From contig JACPQM010000049.1 of NCBI GenBank assembly GCA_016190505.1, positions 1-41,284 of the forward strand: a DNA stretch of 41,284 nt, read 5' to 3'. Below are positions 14,060 to 21,209 of this stretch, one piece after another. The notes beneath the pieces are model-generated. The model was not told the DNA's origin and searched no databases. It saw nothing but the letters and a program-made list of their open reading frames with translations. The translations under genes and the position numbers were made by a program. Positions within the stretch are counted from its first letter, which is position 1; every line of letters begins with the position of its first letter. The stretch comes from Chloroflexota bacterium (GTDB lineage: Bacteria > Chloroflexota > Dehalococcoidia > JACPQK01).

Positions 14060-15094
14060 TCAAGGCAAGGGGAGGGGCCTGGTCACCGAGTAGGTGTTGC
14101 CAAAAGTGGGCATGTAGCAGGAGTGCTTGCCGGCCCCGCCAGCCACGATCACCATCAGGTCCCCGGCGCCGCGGGTGAGCGGCAGGCGGCCCTGGACCTC
14201 GAAACGCTGGTGGCGCCATTCAATGTCCCCTGGCGAGTACCACTTGATGGGCACCTGGCTGTTCTCGTAAAGGAACTCCTTGACCTGCGTCTTCGAGTAG
14301 CCATCCCGGGCGATGGTGTGGGCGTGCTCGGGGCCGAACGCCACCAGCGGCTCCCCGGAGAGCATGTGCGGATTGTTGCTGCCCGCCACGCACATGCTCC
14401 CAGCCACCATCATGAGCACCCAGTAGCCCTCCCTGTTGTACTGGTCGCTCATGTTGTGGGGCGCCTCGCAGGCAGCCACGGTTACGGTGGAGGTGTCCGG
14501 GGCAAAACCGCGCTCCACGTGGAGCGGCTCCCACGGGCTGTCCTCCTCGTTCTCGGCGACGCAATAGGTGTATTTGCCCGGGTGACCCTGGGTGGCCTTG
14601 TCCCCCACACCTGGCAGCCCGCCGCCCAGGTTCACCAGGCACAGGCGCAGCGCCCGCCCGATGGTGGCGTTGGCCCGGTTCCCCTGGCCCAGGCAGTTGG
14701 CACCGCTGTTCATCTCCAGCCGGCGCCTGACGGGGCCATTGACTATGACCAGAGGAGCGCACGGGTGGGTAGTGGCCTGGATACCCATGAGGTTGAACCG
14801 TTCCTCGGCCATAGCCTCCAGAGCCGTAATAACGACCGGCATGTACTCCGGAACACAGCCGGCCATGACCGCGTTGATGGCCACCTTCTCTATGGTGGCC
14901 TCCGCCCAGCGGGGAGGCAGCACCGCCACTACTTCCTGGGAGTCGCGTGGCGTGCCCCCGAGCATGGCCAGCACGCGGTCCTCCGTAGGCGGAACAATAG
15001 GCAGGCCGTCCGTCCAGCCCCGCGCGTAGAACAGACGATTGACCGCCTCCCAGGAGTCGGTTACCCTGATCTTCTCCGCGGTAACCGAGGCCAT
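14060..15094 (-). CDS. Hypothetical protein of the selenoprotein operon
   Basis: 344 residues, last gene of the five-gene operon, 1 nt after the stop of the DUF6282 gene with a GGAGAG Shine-Dalgarno. Features that look conserved: FYARGWTDGLPIVPPTEDRV near the N-terminus, an IEKVAINAVMAGCVPEYMPV segment, APLVIVNGPVRRRLEMNSG, NRANATIGRALRL, and CVAENEEDSPWEPLHVERGF. Cysteines at several conserved-looking places could take part in thiol chemistry. No signal peptide or membrane helix. I recall similar proteins next to UGSC proteins in other bacteria but know of no assigned function. Its position makes it a partner of the TPP decarboxylase and selenoprotein. Confidence 0.85.
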   Translation of the reverse strand: MASVTAEKIRVTDSWEAVNRLFYARGWTDGLPIVPPTEDRVLAMLGGTPRDSQEVVAVLPPRWAEATIEKVAINAVMAGCVPEYMPVVITALEAMAEERFNLMGIQATTHPCAPLVIVNGPVRRRLEMNSGANCLGQGNRANATIGRALRLCLVNLGGGLPGVGDKATQGHPGKYTYCVAENEEDSPWEPLHVERGFAPDTSTVTVAACEAPHNMSDQYNREGYWVLMMVAGSMCVAGSNNPHMLSGEPLVAFGPEHAHTIARDGYSKTQVKEFLYENSQVPIKWYSPGDIEWRHQRFEVQGRLPLTRGAGDLMVIVAGGAGKHSCYMPTFGNTYSVTRPLPLP

Positions 15095-15095
15095 G

Positions 15096-15947
15096 TTATC
15101 TCTCCAGGCTCAGCCATCGGGCGGGGTTGACCCGGACCATCAGCTCAATCTCTTCCGGGCTAAGGCCAGCCCGCAGCAAGACAGCGATGCCCATACGCAG
15201 AAGCTCTGGGGCCGGCGGCAGCCAGTCCTGGCCGCCGTCGCTGCTCAGCACCACGCGCTCCGCCCCCAAACCCCGCACGGTGGCGGCGAAGTCCGCCGGA
15301 GGGACACGCTGCCCCAGAGGCATACAGACCATGAAACACAGCTCTAACAACGCACCCCCGTCGGCGAGGCCTTTCAGCTCTTCCACGCTGAGATCGGGGA
15401 CGGAGCCCGAAAGCAGGGGATGTGTGATTAGCAGCGGAATCCCCAGACGCTTTGCCTCCCGGCACAAAGCGATCACTTCAGGCCCCGACACGTGGCCAGT
15501 GGCCAATGACATGTGGTGTTCCCGGGCTATCTCCAGTATCTGGCCCACCTCCGGGACCAGCTTACCCCCTGAATCAAGCAGGGAGATACCAACACTGTCG
15601 AGGCCTTTCTTGCGGAGGTGCTGGGTAGCGGACTCGGTGGGCATCCACAACACTCTCGCCCCCAGGCCAGCAGAGACTTCCACCGCCGCCGGATTTAGGC
15701 CCCCCACCTCCTCATTCAAGGTGAGGCTGCCAAAGAGCTCCACATCGCTGACACTGCGGCGCGCCAGAGCGACCACCGGGGCAGTAGGATAGGTGTGGCT
15801 CTTCACCACCACGCCGCCCATGCCCAGGCCCCGAGCATACTGGGCCATTTCGGCTGTGTCCATCCGGCGCTCGCGCTTGCCGTCGGGGCCGGCGTGGGCG
15901 TGGACGTCAATGGCCCCCCGAATGAGTCCGTCTACCGCGCTAGACAT
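15096..15947 (-). CDS. DUF6282 metal-dependent hydrolase-like protein
   Basis: 283 residues with the look of a TIM-barrel metallohydrolase: AIDVHAHAGPD (His16, His18) at the first strand, VVVKSHTYPT, LATGHVSG, LLITHPLL and VVLSSDGGQD supply further His/Asp ligands in the order seen in amidohydrolases and PHP-like enzymes. I assign it to the DUF6282 group by overall pattern. It starts 3 nt after the selenoprotein stop and runs into the next gene, so it is fully coupled. It probably hydrolyses an amide, ester or lactone in the same pathway; the substrate is unknown. Confidence 0.85.
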   Translation of the reverse strand: MSSAVDGLIRGAIDVHAHAGPDGKRERRMDTAEMAQYARGLGMGGVVVKSHTYPTAPVVALARRSVSDVELFGSLTLNEEVGGLNPAAVEVSAGLGARVLWMPTESATQHLRKKGLDSVGISLLDSGGKLVPEVGQILEIAREHHMSLATGHVSGPEVIALCREAKRLGIPLLITHPLLSGSVPDLSVEELKGLADGGALLELCFMVCMPLGQRVPPADFAATVRGLGAERVVLSSDGGQDWLPPAPELLRMGIAVLLRAGLSPEEIELMVRVNPARWLSLER

Positions 15948-15950
15948 GGC

Positions 15951-16571
15951 TCACCTGAACTTGGGCCGGTAGCGGACCGTGCCCCTGGACGGCGGATAGC
16001 GCCCCTGGTACTCCCTGGCCAGCACCTCTGCCGGTGAGGTAAGCACGTGGACTATCTCTTCCACAGCCTTGTGCGCGGTATCCTTGGTCCACTCTTTGGG
16101 CCGGTCACCCAAGGGATGAGGTATCAAGACGATGGGCAATCCCGGGTAGCCCAAGCCCGCCGCCTCGTCACGGGCCAGGGCGCCGAACTCCTCGGTGCAC
16201 ACGGTCGCCACTGGGATTCCCCTGGCTTCCAGTTGGGCGGAGTCGTGGACACTCCACGACGTGCACGACCCTCAGTCCCCCACACCATTGACTACGGCAT
16301 CGCAGTTGGCAGCCAGCTCTTCAAGCAGACCCTCGAAAGCGGCGCCGCTGGCGCTGGTCTTGCTCCAGTTGACCCGGGCACTTGCGGCGGGCCGGCAGCG
16401 CTCTGACACCAGGCGCTGCAACTCGGCCAGGAACACGTCCGCGTTGGGCTTGCCGTTCCACAGGAAGCCAACCCGTTTGCCTTCCAGGGACTCAGGTCTG
16501 GGCGACAGGGGCTTCTCCACCGGATGCCCTACGGCGGTGGGGTCAAGAACGATGATAGTGCGCTCGGCCAT
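15951..16571 (-). CDS. UGSC-motif selenoprotein (in-frame TGA at 16272-16274 = Sec)
   Basis: Read from ATG 16571 (GGAGGAGAC just upstream), the frame gives 99 residues (MAERTIIVLDPTAVG..., ending VVNGVGD), then TGA, then GSCTSWSVHDSAQLEARGIP...CTEEFGALA... to 15951, in the same frame with no other stop: 206 residues with Sec100 and Cys103 in a U-G-S-C redox motif. Both halves belong to one recognisable family, the UGSC (seleno)proteins, whose function is unknown. A SECIS-like hairpin begins 11 nt after the TGA. The fold seems thioredoxin-like in spirit: a strand, then U-x-x-C at a helix start. It lies in a coupled operon with a TPP-dependent decarboxylase. Ordinary gene calling yields two false genes, 16272-16862 (wrong start) and 15951-16211. 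Readthrough is well supported; the redox substrate is unknown. Confidence 0.92.
16242..16274 (-). promoter_or_regulatory. SECIS element with its UGA codon
   Basis: UGA at 16274-16272, then 11 nt, then GUCGUGGA-GUG-UCCACGAC (16260-16242): a perfect 8-bp stem with a GU-containing apical loop about 20 nt after the UGA. This spacing and the G/U in the loop match the bacterial SECIS recognised by SelB, as in fdhF. Confidence 0.85.
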
Positions 16572-16594
16572 GTCTCCTCCTAGTCCTATGGCGA

Positions 16595-16618
16595 GGGCGG
16601 ACAGCCGCCCGCCCCTAC
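16595..16618 (-). repeat. GTAGGGGC half palindrome and intercistronic hairpin
   Basis: GGGCGG-ACAG-CCGCCC (16595-16610) followed by GCCCCTAC. The TAG inside GTAGGGGC (16617-16615) is the stop of the TPP beta-subunit gene. The hairpin lies 24 nt before the selenoprotein start and could affect its translation or mRNA stability. Confidence 0.6.
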
Positions 16619-17202
16619 GTTGGCTTGGCCAGGGCCTCGCGGAACCGCTTGGCGTAGAAGGTGTCCCGGGCGCGAATCTTCGTGGCGAAGTCGAGGCTGA
16701 AAATGTGGGTCTCGTCAGGCTGGATGTCCACCACCGCAAATACCGGCCCACTCTCACGCAACAAGCCCGGCAGCTCCAGGTCCCAGGTCTCCAGGTCGCT
16801 GTAGCGGTGCAGGCGAGACAACCCCACACCTCGGGCGATTGACAGGAAGTCCAGATGGTCAACGTTGGGTATGGTCTGGCCGCCGGTGGTCTCGTACACC
16901 CTGTTGTGCATTATGAGTTGGTAGAAGTTGGGAGGAGCCGCCGTAGCTATGGTGAGCAGCATCCCCAGATTCATACATAGAGAGCCATCCCCCTCCAACA
17001 CCACGACGCGCTTGTCGGGGCGGGCCAAAGCCAGACCCAGGCCGAAGGTCGAGCATTCCCCCATGGTGCGCACTGACGAGAAGTTGTATTTGCTGGGTGA
17101 TATCTGGTGCCATGCGTAGCTGCTCTGCCACGCGGTGAGGACCAGCTCGTCCGTGCGGTGCTTTGCCAGGGCCTTCAAACACTCAGTGCGCTTCATGGAC
17201 AT
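16615..17202 (-). CDS. TPP-dependent decarboxylase, beta subunit (sulfopyruvate/phosphonopyruvate decarboxylase-like)
   Basis: 195 residues, starting 6 nt after AGGAGG. It carries the pyrophosphate-binding half of a split TPP enzyme: MGECSTFGLGLALARPDKRVVVLEGDGS with GDGS at 71-74 and the metal-binding Asn100 in MHNRVYETTGGQ, the GDG-x(~25)-N motif. Size and split match ComE-type sulfopyruvate decarboxylase beta subunits. It pairs with the gene 10 nt upstream to make the active site at the interface. The actual 2-oxoacid is unknown. Its stop codon lies in a dispersed repeat. Confidence 0.88.
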   Translation of the reverse strand: MSMKRTECLKALAKHRTDELVLTAWQSSYAWHQISPSKYNFSSVRTMGECSTFGLGLALARPDKRVVVLEGDGSLCMNLGMLLTIATAAPPNFYQLIMHNRVYETTGGQTIPNVDHLDFLSIARGVGLSRLHRYSDLETWDLELPGLLRESGPVFAVVDIQPDETHIFSLDFATKIRARDTFYAKRFREALAKPT

Positions 17203-17212
17203 GACTTGCCTC

Positions 17213-17737
17213 CTACCAGCGCAGGACCAAGGCTACAGGCTGGGTATTGCCCTCGGTCTCAGCCATCGCTTTCCTAATGAGGTTCAGGTCATCGGTAGTC
17301 CACACTTCGTAGTACGGTATCTTCAGCGCTTGCAGGAGCGCGACGGAATGGCGCCCCCGCTCCGGGTCCAGGGCGGCCCGCTCCGGGGAGACTCCGGCCT
17401 CGCTGACCAGCACCAGGAAAGACGATTGGGTCCTCAGGGCGACGCCCAGCAGGCTGTCAATGGAGTTGTACAGGCCCTTGTAAGAGCAGAGCAGCGCCGA
17501 CCGCTTGCCCCCGTAAGTGATCCCGCAGCAGACGGCCATGCCCTGGGACTCACGGGCCACCTGCACAACCTTCATTCTAGAGCCTTGGAGGAGGTCACGA
17601 AGGAGCTGCTCGTACGGTGACTCGGGCAACGTCACCAGGTACTCTATGCCCGACTCCTCCAGGGCTTGCCTTACCGCCTCAGACGAGATCTTGTCGCTGA
17701 CCTCTGGGACGTGCCCCGGGATGTCAATGACCCTCAT
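17213..17737 (-). CDS. TPP-dependent decarboxylase, alpha subunit (sulfopyruvate/phosphonopyruvate decarboxylase-like)
   Basis: The ATG at 17737 gives 174 residues starting MRVIDIPGHVPEV, downstream of GGGGCAGGA; an in-frame GTG at 17761 adds eight residues. It has the PYR-domain signature of split TPP enzymes, LEESGIEYLVTLPES and VVQVARESQGMAVCCGITYGGK, with Glu63 in the position that activates the cofactor aminopyrimidine. It is the first gene of the five-gene operon, driven by the promoter at 17795-17823. With the beta subunit it should decarboxylate a 2-oxoacid and release an aldehyde. Confidence 0.88.
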   Translation of the reverse strand: MRVIDIPGHVPEVSDKISSEAVRQALEESGIEYLVTLPESPYEQLLRDLLQGSRMKVVQVARESQGMAVCCGITYGGKRSALLCSYKGLYNSIDSLLGVALRTQSSFLVLVSEAGVSPERAALDPERGRHSVALLQALKIPYYEVWTTDDLNLIRKAMAETEGNTQPVALVLRW

Positions 17738-17794
17738 ATTCCTGCCCCTTTCAGTGGACAACCAGCCCCTCTATTCGGTGCCTGAAACGCCGAT

Positions 17795-17823
17795 ATGCTA
17801 GCGCACCCATCCGGAACTGTCAA
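17795..17823 (-). promoter_or_regulatory. Sigma-70-like promoter of the TPP decarboxylase-selenoprotein operon
   Basis: Minus-strand TTGACA (17823-17818) and TAGCAT (17800-17795), exact 17-bp spacer, about 50-60 nt before the first start codon. The best consensus promoter in the window. Confidence 0.75.
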
Positions 17824-18094
17824 TTGCGCAACGACGGGGCACTCGCGAATCAACACTTGGGTCTGGTTTCCCAACCCGATCGTACCCCAACTGATCGGCG
17901 ATTTGCAGCTTCGACAGCTCAACGCGCGGAGGGACCAGATTGGCGAAACTGTATAGAGCTATGCCACTAGCCAAGCCGCCGGAATAGTGCTATAGAAGCA
18001 TTATGGGGCAACCAGGGTATCTATCTGGCATATGTTGGGTGTGCCCGGGCCTGGACATCACGGGACAGGGATCATCGGGCGAGAGGAGGCTGTC
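17824..18094. other. Divergent intergenic region
   Basis: Lies between the minus-strand operon promoter and the plus-strand secreted-protein gene. I see no gene in it. AGAGGAGG at 18082-18089 is the Shine-Dalgarno of the next gene; no convincing forward promoter was found. Confidence 0.5.
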
Positions 18095-19048
18095 ATGTCT
18101 GGTCGTAGTCAGTTCCGAATGAGGGTGCGTCGCTACCGCTGGCCCGCCCGCCTTGTCGCTCTGGCCATGCTCAGCGTGTTAATAGGGACTGCAACAGTGG
18201 CAGCGGCGTTTGCCGGCATCGCCAACGTGCTGCCCATCGGCTTCGAGACCGAACTCAAAGACGGCACTCCCCAATGGTTCCTGGTGATCAACCCGGCCGA
18301 GGGCACTGAGGCGCCGGACTGCCCGGACGGCGCCCTGAAGGTGACCATCCCCATGTTTGCCCTGGTACGCTCCCAGCCGGCGGTCTATGGGACTACCCTG
18401 GGCACAAGCGAACAAGGCCAGATCATGTGCGTGCTCTCGGTCAACAACGACGGGTGGTCGGAAGTGCGCTGGGGCAGCGGACAGCCGGGCTGGGTCGAGC
18501 CGGGCACCTTCCGAACTGTCAGAGTGCCGGTCGCTGAGGGAGCAACCCAGGACTCAGAGGCTGGCCAGGACGCACCCCAGACTCAACCCACGCCAACCCC
18601 AATACCCGCTGCTCCACCCCCTGCTCCTAGCGGTGGCATAATCGGGGGCGGGGGAGTAGTAGTCTCCCAGTCCCTCACCGTCAGGGCGGGCCAGGTGATG
18701 GGGGCCAACGGGTTGGTGACGGTCAACGACGAAGGCAGCGCCTTTACGGTGGCCCTGGAGACCACTGTAGGCGCGACATCCCAGGTCAGGCTGATGCTGC
18801 GCAACGCCAGCGGTAGCCCCCTGAACGGCAACATCCAACTTCAGCTTCCGGCGGGTTTCCAGGTGGGTGCCGCCAGGAACGACGGCGTAACCCAACTCGG
18901 CCAGATTGCCGCCGACACCTGGCTGTTCACCTTGGCCGGGTCGCACAGCAACCTGGTGTGGGACGTCCAGTTCACCATCAAGGCCTCCGCTGAGGTCCCA
19001 CCCGGCTTCAGCGGCTTCAAGGGCATTATCAAGCAAGTCGCGGGGTAA
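18095..19048 (+). CDS. Secreted protein with Pro/Thr linker and C-terminal beta domain
   Basis: The ATG at 18095 follows AGAGGAGG and gives 317 residues. An Arg-rich N-terminus and a hydrophobic segment (ARLVALAMLSVLIGTATVAAAFA) form a signal peptide. Next comes a ~110-residue domain with several cysteines and GWSEVRWGSGQPGWVEPGTF, resembling SH3-like wall-binding repeats. A Thr/Pro/Gln linker (about 165-190) and a Gly-rich turn lead to a beta-rich C-terminal domain with features of CARDB/DUF11-like adhesion domains (VRLMLRNASGSPLNGNIQLQL). Probably cell-surface or extracellular. No enzyme motif; exact role unknown. Confidence 0.75.
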   Translation: MSGRSQFRMRVRRYRWPARLVALAMLSVLIGTATVAAAFAGIANVLPIGFETELKDGTPQWFLVINPAEGTEAPDCPDGALKVTIPMFALVRSQPAVYGTTLGTSEQGQIMCVLSVNNDGWSEVRWGSGQPGWVEPGTFRTVRVPVAEGATQDSEAGQDAPQTQPTPTPIPAAPPPAPSGGIIGGGGVVVSQSLTVRAGQVMGANGLVTVNDEGSAFTVALETTVGATSQVRLMLRNASGSPLNGNIQLQLPAGFQVGAARNDGVTQLGQIAADTWLFTLAGSHSNLVWDVQFTIKASAEVPPGFSGFKGIIKQVAG

Positions 19049-19110
19049 AGACCGACGGCGTATTGCGGTAACTTGCGTAAATAACAGCCGTTGGCCTCTA
19101 CCCCCCTATG

Positions 19111-19131
19111 GTCCCCCTTGCCAAGGGGGAC
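19111..19131. terminator. Bidirectional hairpin between convergent genes
   Basis: GTCCCCCTT-GCC-AAGGGGGAC is a perfect 9-bp stem with a 3-nt loop between the secreted-protein gene (+) and the next minus-strand gene, whose TAG starts at its edge. There is no clear U-run. Confidence 0.55.
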
Positions 19132-19961
19132 TACAGGGGGTTGCTCTGGGTGAACAACTGGGCCTTGTGGACTTTGATGTACTTCTCAGACATGTAGTTC
19201 AGCGGTTTCCGGGCCAGGCTGAAGTTCTCGGCCAGGGTCAGCAGGATGGCCTCCAGGCCCGCGGTCTCACTGGATACGTGCTGCGCGGCCAGGTGATAGA
19301 ACCTCCGGGCATACTCCTCGTACTCCTCCAATGCCCGGGGTCGCCGGCCCGCAACTGCCGGTCTGGCGCTGAGCTGCACGGGGTGCTGGACTGAAACGTG
19401 CTCGGGGAATATGCCCGTGATGAACAGACAGATGTCCCCGATGCGCTTGTAGAACGGAAAGCGCACCTCCGCCTCCGCCAGCTCCGATAGCTGGACCATG
19501 TCATCCAGGTCCATGTCGCTGTAGGAGCGCCGCCGGTAGCCGTGGCGCGCCTTGAAGTAGACGGTGGTGCTCTGCGTTTTGGTGAAAGAAGCCAGCATGT
19601 CGGGCAGATAGTCCCTCAGTTGCCGGTCTTTCATCAGGCCGACCACTTCGTGGCTGTCGAATACGGGGATACGCTCCTCCACCCCGATGCGCTCCAACGT
19701 GTACGGGCGCTTCTCGAGCTCCCTCACCGACGCTCGGACCAGGATGTCGAACAGCAGCCGCGGAGATACCCGCAGCAGGACATCCTGGTCGGAGGTCACC
19801 CGGCGAAGCAGCTTGTCGTCGTCCAGCATGGCATCCACCAGGTCGGGCTTGTCCTGGAGCAACTGGACGATCTGGTCGTGGTCGCTGCGCTGGGTGGCCA
19901 CTGTCTCCACCACGAAGCGCAGGTCGGACTCCGATAGGACTGGCCTGTCACCAACCGTCAT
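19131..19961 (-). CDS. Hypothetical protein
   Basis: The ATG at 19961 gives 276 residues beginning MTVGDRPVLSESDLRF; the frame to 19991 adds ten unlikely residues. It is strongly charged and mostly helical, soluble, with no signal peptide. Recognisable stretches: FVVETVATQRSDHDQIVQLLQDKPDLVDAML, LLRVSPRLLFDILVRASVRELE and RFPFYKRIGDICLFITGIFPEH. I recall similar proteins in Chloroflexota genomes but with no assigned function. It stands alone between convergent and co-directional neighbours. No catalytic motif seen. Confidence 0.8.
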   Translation of the reverse strand: MTVGDRPVLSESDLRFVVETVATQRSDHDQIVQLLQDKPDLVDAMLDDDKLLRRVTSDQDVLLRVSPRLLFDILVRASVRELEKRPYTLERIGVEERIPVFDSHEVVGLMKDRQLRDYLPDMLASFTKTQSTTVYFKARHGYRRRSYSDMDLDDMVQLSELAEAEVRFPFYKRIGDICLFITGIFPEHVSVQHPVQLSARPAVAGRRPRALEEYEEYARRFYHLAAQHVSSETAGLEAILLTLAENFSLARKPLNYMSEKYIKVHKAQLFTQSNPL

Positions 19962-20062
19962 ACTCTCAACCCCTTGTTTCCAGCAATCCACGCGGTAGGG
20001 CCATCATCTTCCACCAATATTCTAACGCTGTCAAGGGGGCTGAGGTTGGCTACGGTTGGTGC

Positions 20063-21199
20063 TCAGTCGGCAGTGACCTCTACGAAGGTGCGGGCGGTGT
20101 AGAGCTTCTTCCCGGTTATCCAGTGGAAGTAGTCAATGGTGATGGGGAACCGGCCTGGCTGGGCCGGCCTCATCAGCGAGTCGCCCCGCATGGCTGAGGT
20201 GAGGCGGACAGGCTGCCCGGCAGCGAAGTCCACGGGGTGCGAGTACTGGTCAAACGGGGGCACACCGAGGGGATGGCCGTCCCGGGCGATGAGCTGCCAG
20301 GGGAGGCCAGCTCTGACCTCCTGCACGGTATAGGTTGCGTCAATCCACCTGATAAGTATTGTTTGGCCCACCTTGGCATGGATGGCAGCCTTTTCGAACA
20401 GGGTGTCGTCGTCTGCCCGCTTGGCTTCTCCGGAAAGGACAAAGACATCGGGCCTGAAGTCGTGCAGGATCCCGTCCTGGGTGAAGTTCCCCGCAGCGAT
20501 AGGGTTGTCAGGGTCGCATTTCTGCATGAAGGCATCATGGCCCAACTCGTGCCAGCGGGTGTCAATGTCATCGGGCACTATGAGGGCTTCCACGTCGTAG
20601 CGTACCAGGTGCAGGGGAGGGTTATAGGCGCGGACGAAGCCAGGACCGCCCGGCGGGTAGGGCGGGTCCGGCACGTCTCGTGCTTCCGGGATGTCCGGCT
20701 TCTTGGGGTCAACGATGAAAGCACCGTAAAGCCCCATCTCGAAGTGGAGCGCAGTGTTCTTGTGGCAATGGTATAGGAAGGTGCCCGCCTGGTTGGTGGC
20801 AAACTGGTATTCGAAGTTGCCCGAGATCTCAAAGGAATGTTTGCCCACCCCATCGTTCATCGGCGTGGGCTCGATGCCGTGCCAGTGGATGGTATGGGTA
20901 TTGAATTTGGCTCCCACACGGGCATGCACGATATCACCCTCTACCGTCCGAATTGTCTTGCCAGGGAACGTGCGCCTCGCCTCTGTGTCATCGTCGGGGT
21001 CTTCAAACACCCACATGGGTATCTTCGTGCCGTCGCGTAGTTCAAGGTCCATCTTGATGTCCAGGTTGCGGGCGATCCGCCGGGTGGGACGCAGCGGGTC
21101 AATGGCATCACCACCAAAGGTCGGCGGGCAAACATGCTTGTTAAATATGGGGAACTCCTCGCGTGGCACGGGCCTGAGCGGGATAGTTCGAATTGCCAT
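20063..21199 (-). CDS. Multicopper oxidase-family protein (cupredoxin domains with Cys ligand)
   Basis: The ATG at 21199, after GGAGG, gives 378 residues; the frame to 21271 overlaps the upstream gene and is rejected. Copper motifs: HTIHWHG (His102, 105, 107) and YHCHKNTALHFEMG, with Cys145, His152 and Met155 as a type-1 set and flanking histidines for type-2/3 copper, as in two-domain oxidases and nitrite-reductase-like proteins. It would oxidise a substrate and pass electrons through copper. It has no signal peptide, although the partner gene 10 nt upstream has a Tat signal, so co-export is plausible. Substrate unknown. Confidence 0.87.
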   Translation of the reverse strand: MAIRTIPLRPVPREEFPIFNKHVCPPTFGGDAIDPLRPTRRIARNLDIKMDLELRDGTKIPMWVFEDPDDDTEARRTFPGKTIRTVEGDIVHARVGAKFNTHTIHWHGIEPTPMNDGVGKHSFEISGNFEYQFATNQAGTFLYHCHKNTALHFEMGLYGAFIVDPKKPDIPEARDVPDPPYPPGGPGFVRAYNPPLHLVRYDVEALIVPDDIDTRWHELGHDAFMQKCDPDNPIAAGNFTQDGILHDFRPDVFVLSGEAKRADDDTLFEKAAIHAKVGQTILIRWIDATYTVQEVRAGLPWQLIARDGHPLGVPPFDQYSHPVDFAAGQPVRLTSAMRGDSLMRPAQPGRFPITIDYFHWITGKKLYTARTFVEVTAD

Positions 21200-21209
21200 G
21201 TCCAGCCTC

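Noticed and set aside
13036..15130. Plus-strand ORFs of 380 and 357 residues
   Set aside because: Shadows of the P1 peptidase and the 344-residue protein; they also read through repeats.
15951..16571. Frameshifted or nonsense pseudogene
   Set aside because: The frame is kept across the TGA, the downstream part is conserved in style, the motif is exactly UGSC and a SECIS-like hairpin follows.
16272..16862. 196-residue minus-strand ORF as a gene, ending at the TGA
   Set aside because: Its first ~97 codons are the out-of-frame shadow of the TPP beta gene; the real start is ATG 16571 and the TGA is read as selenocysteine.
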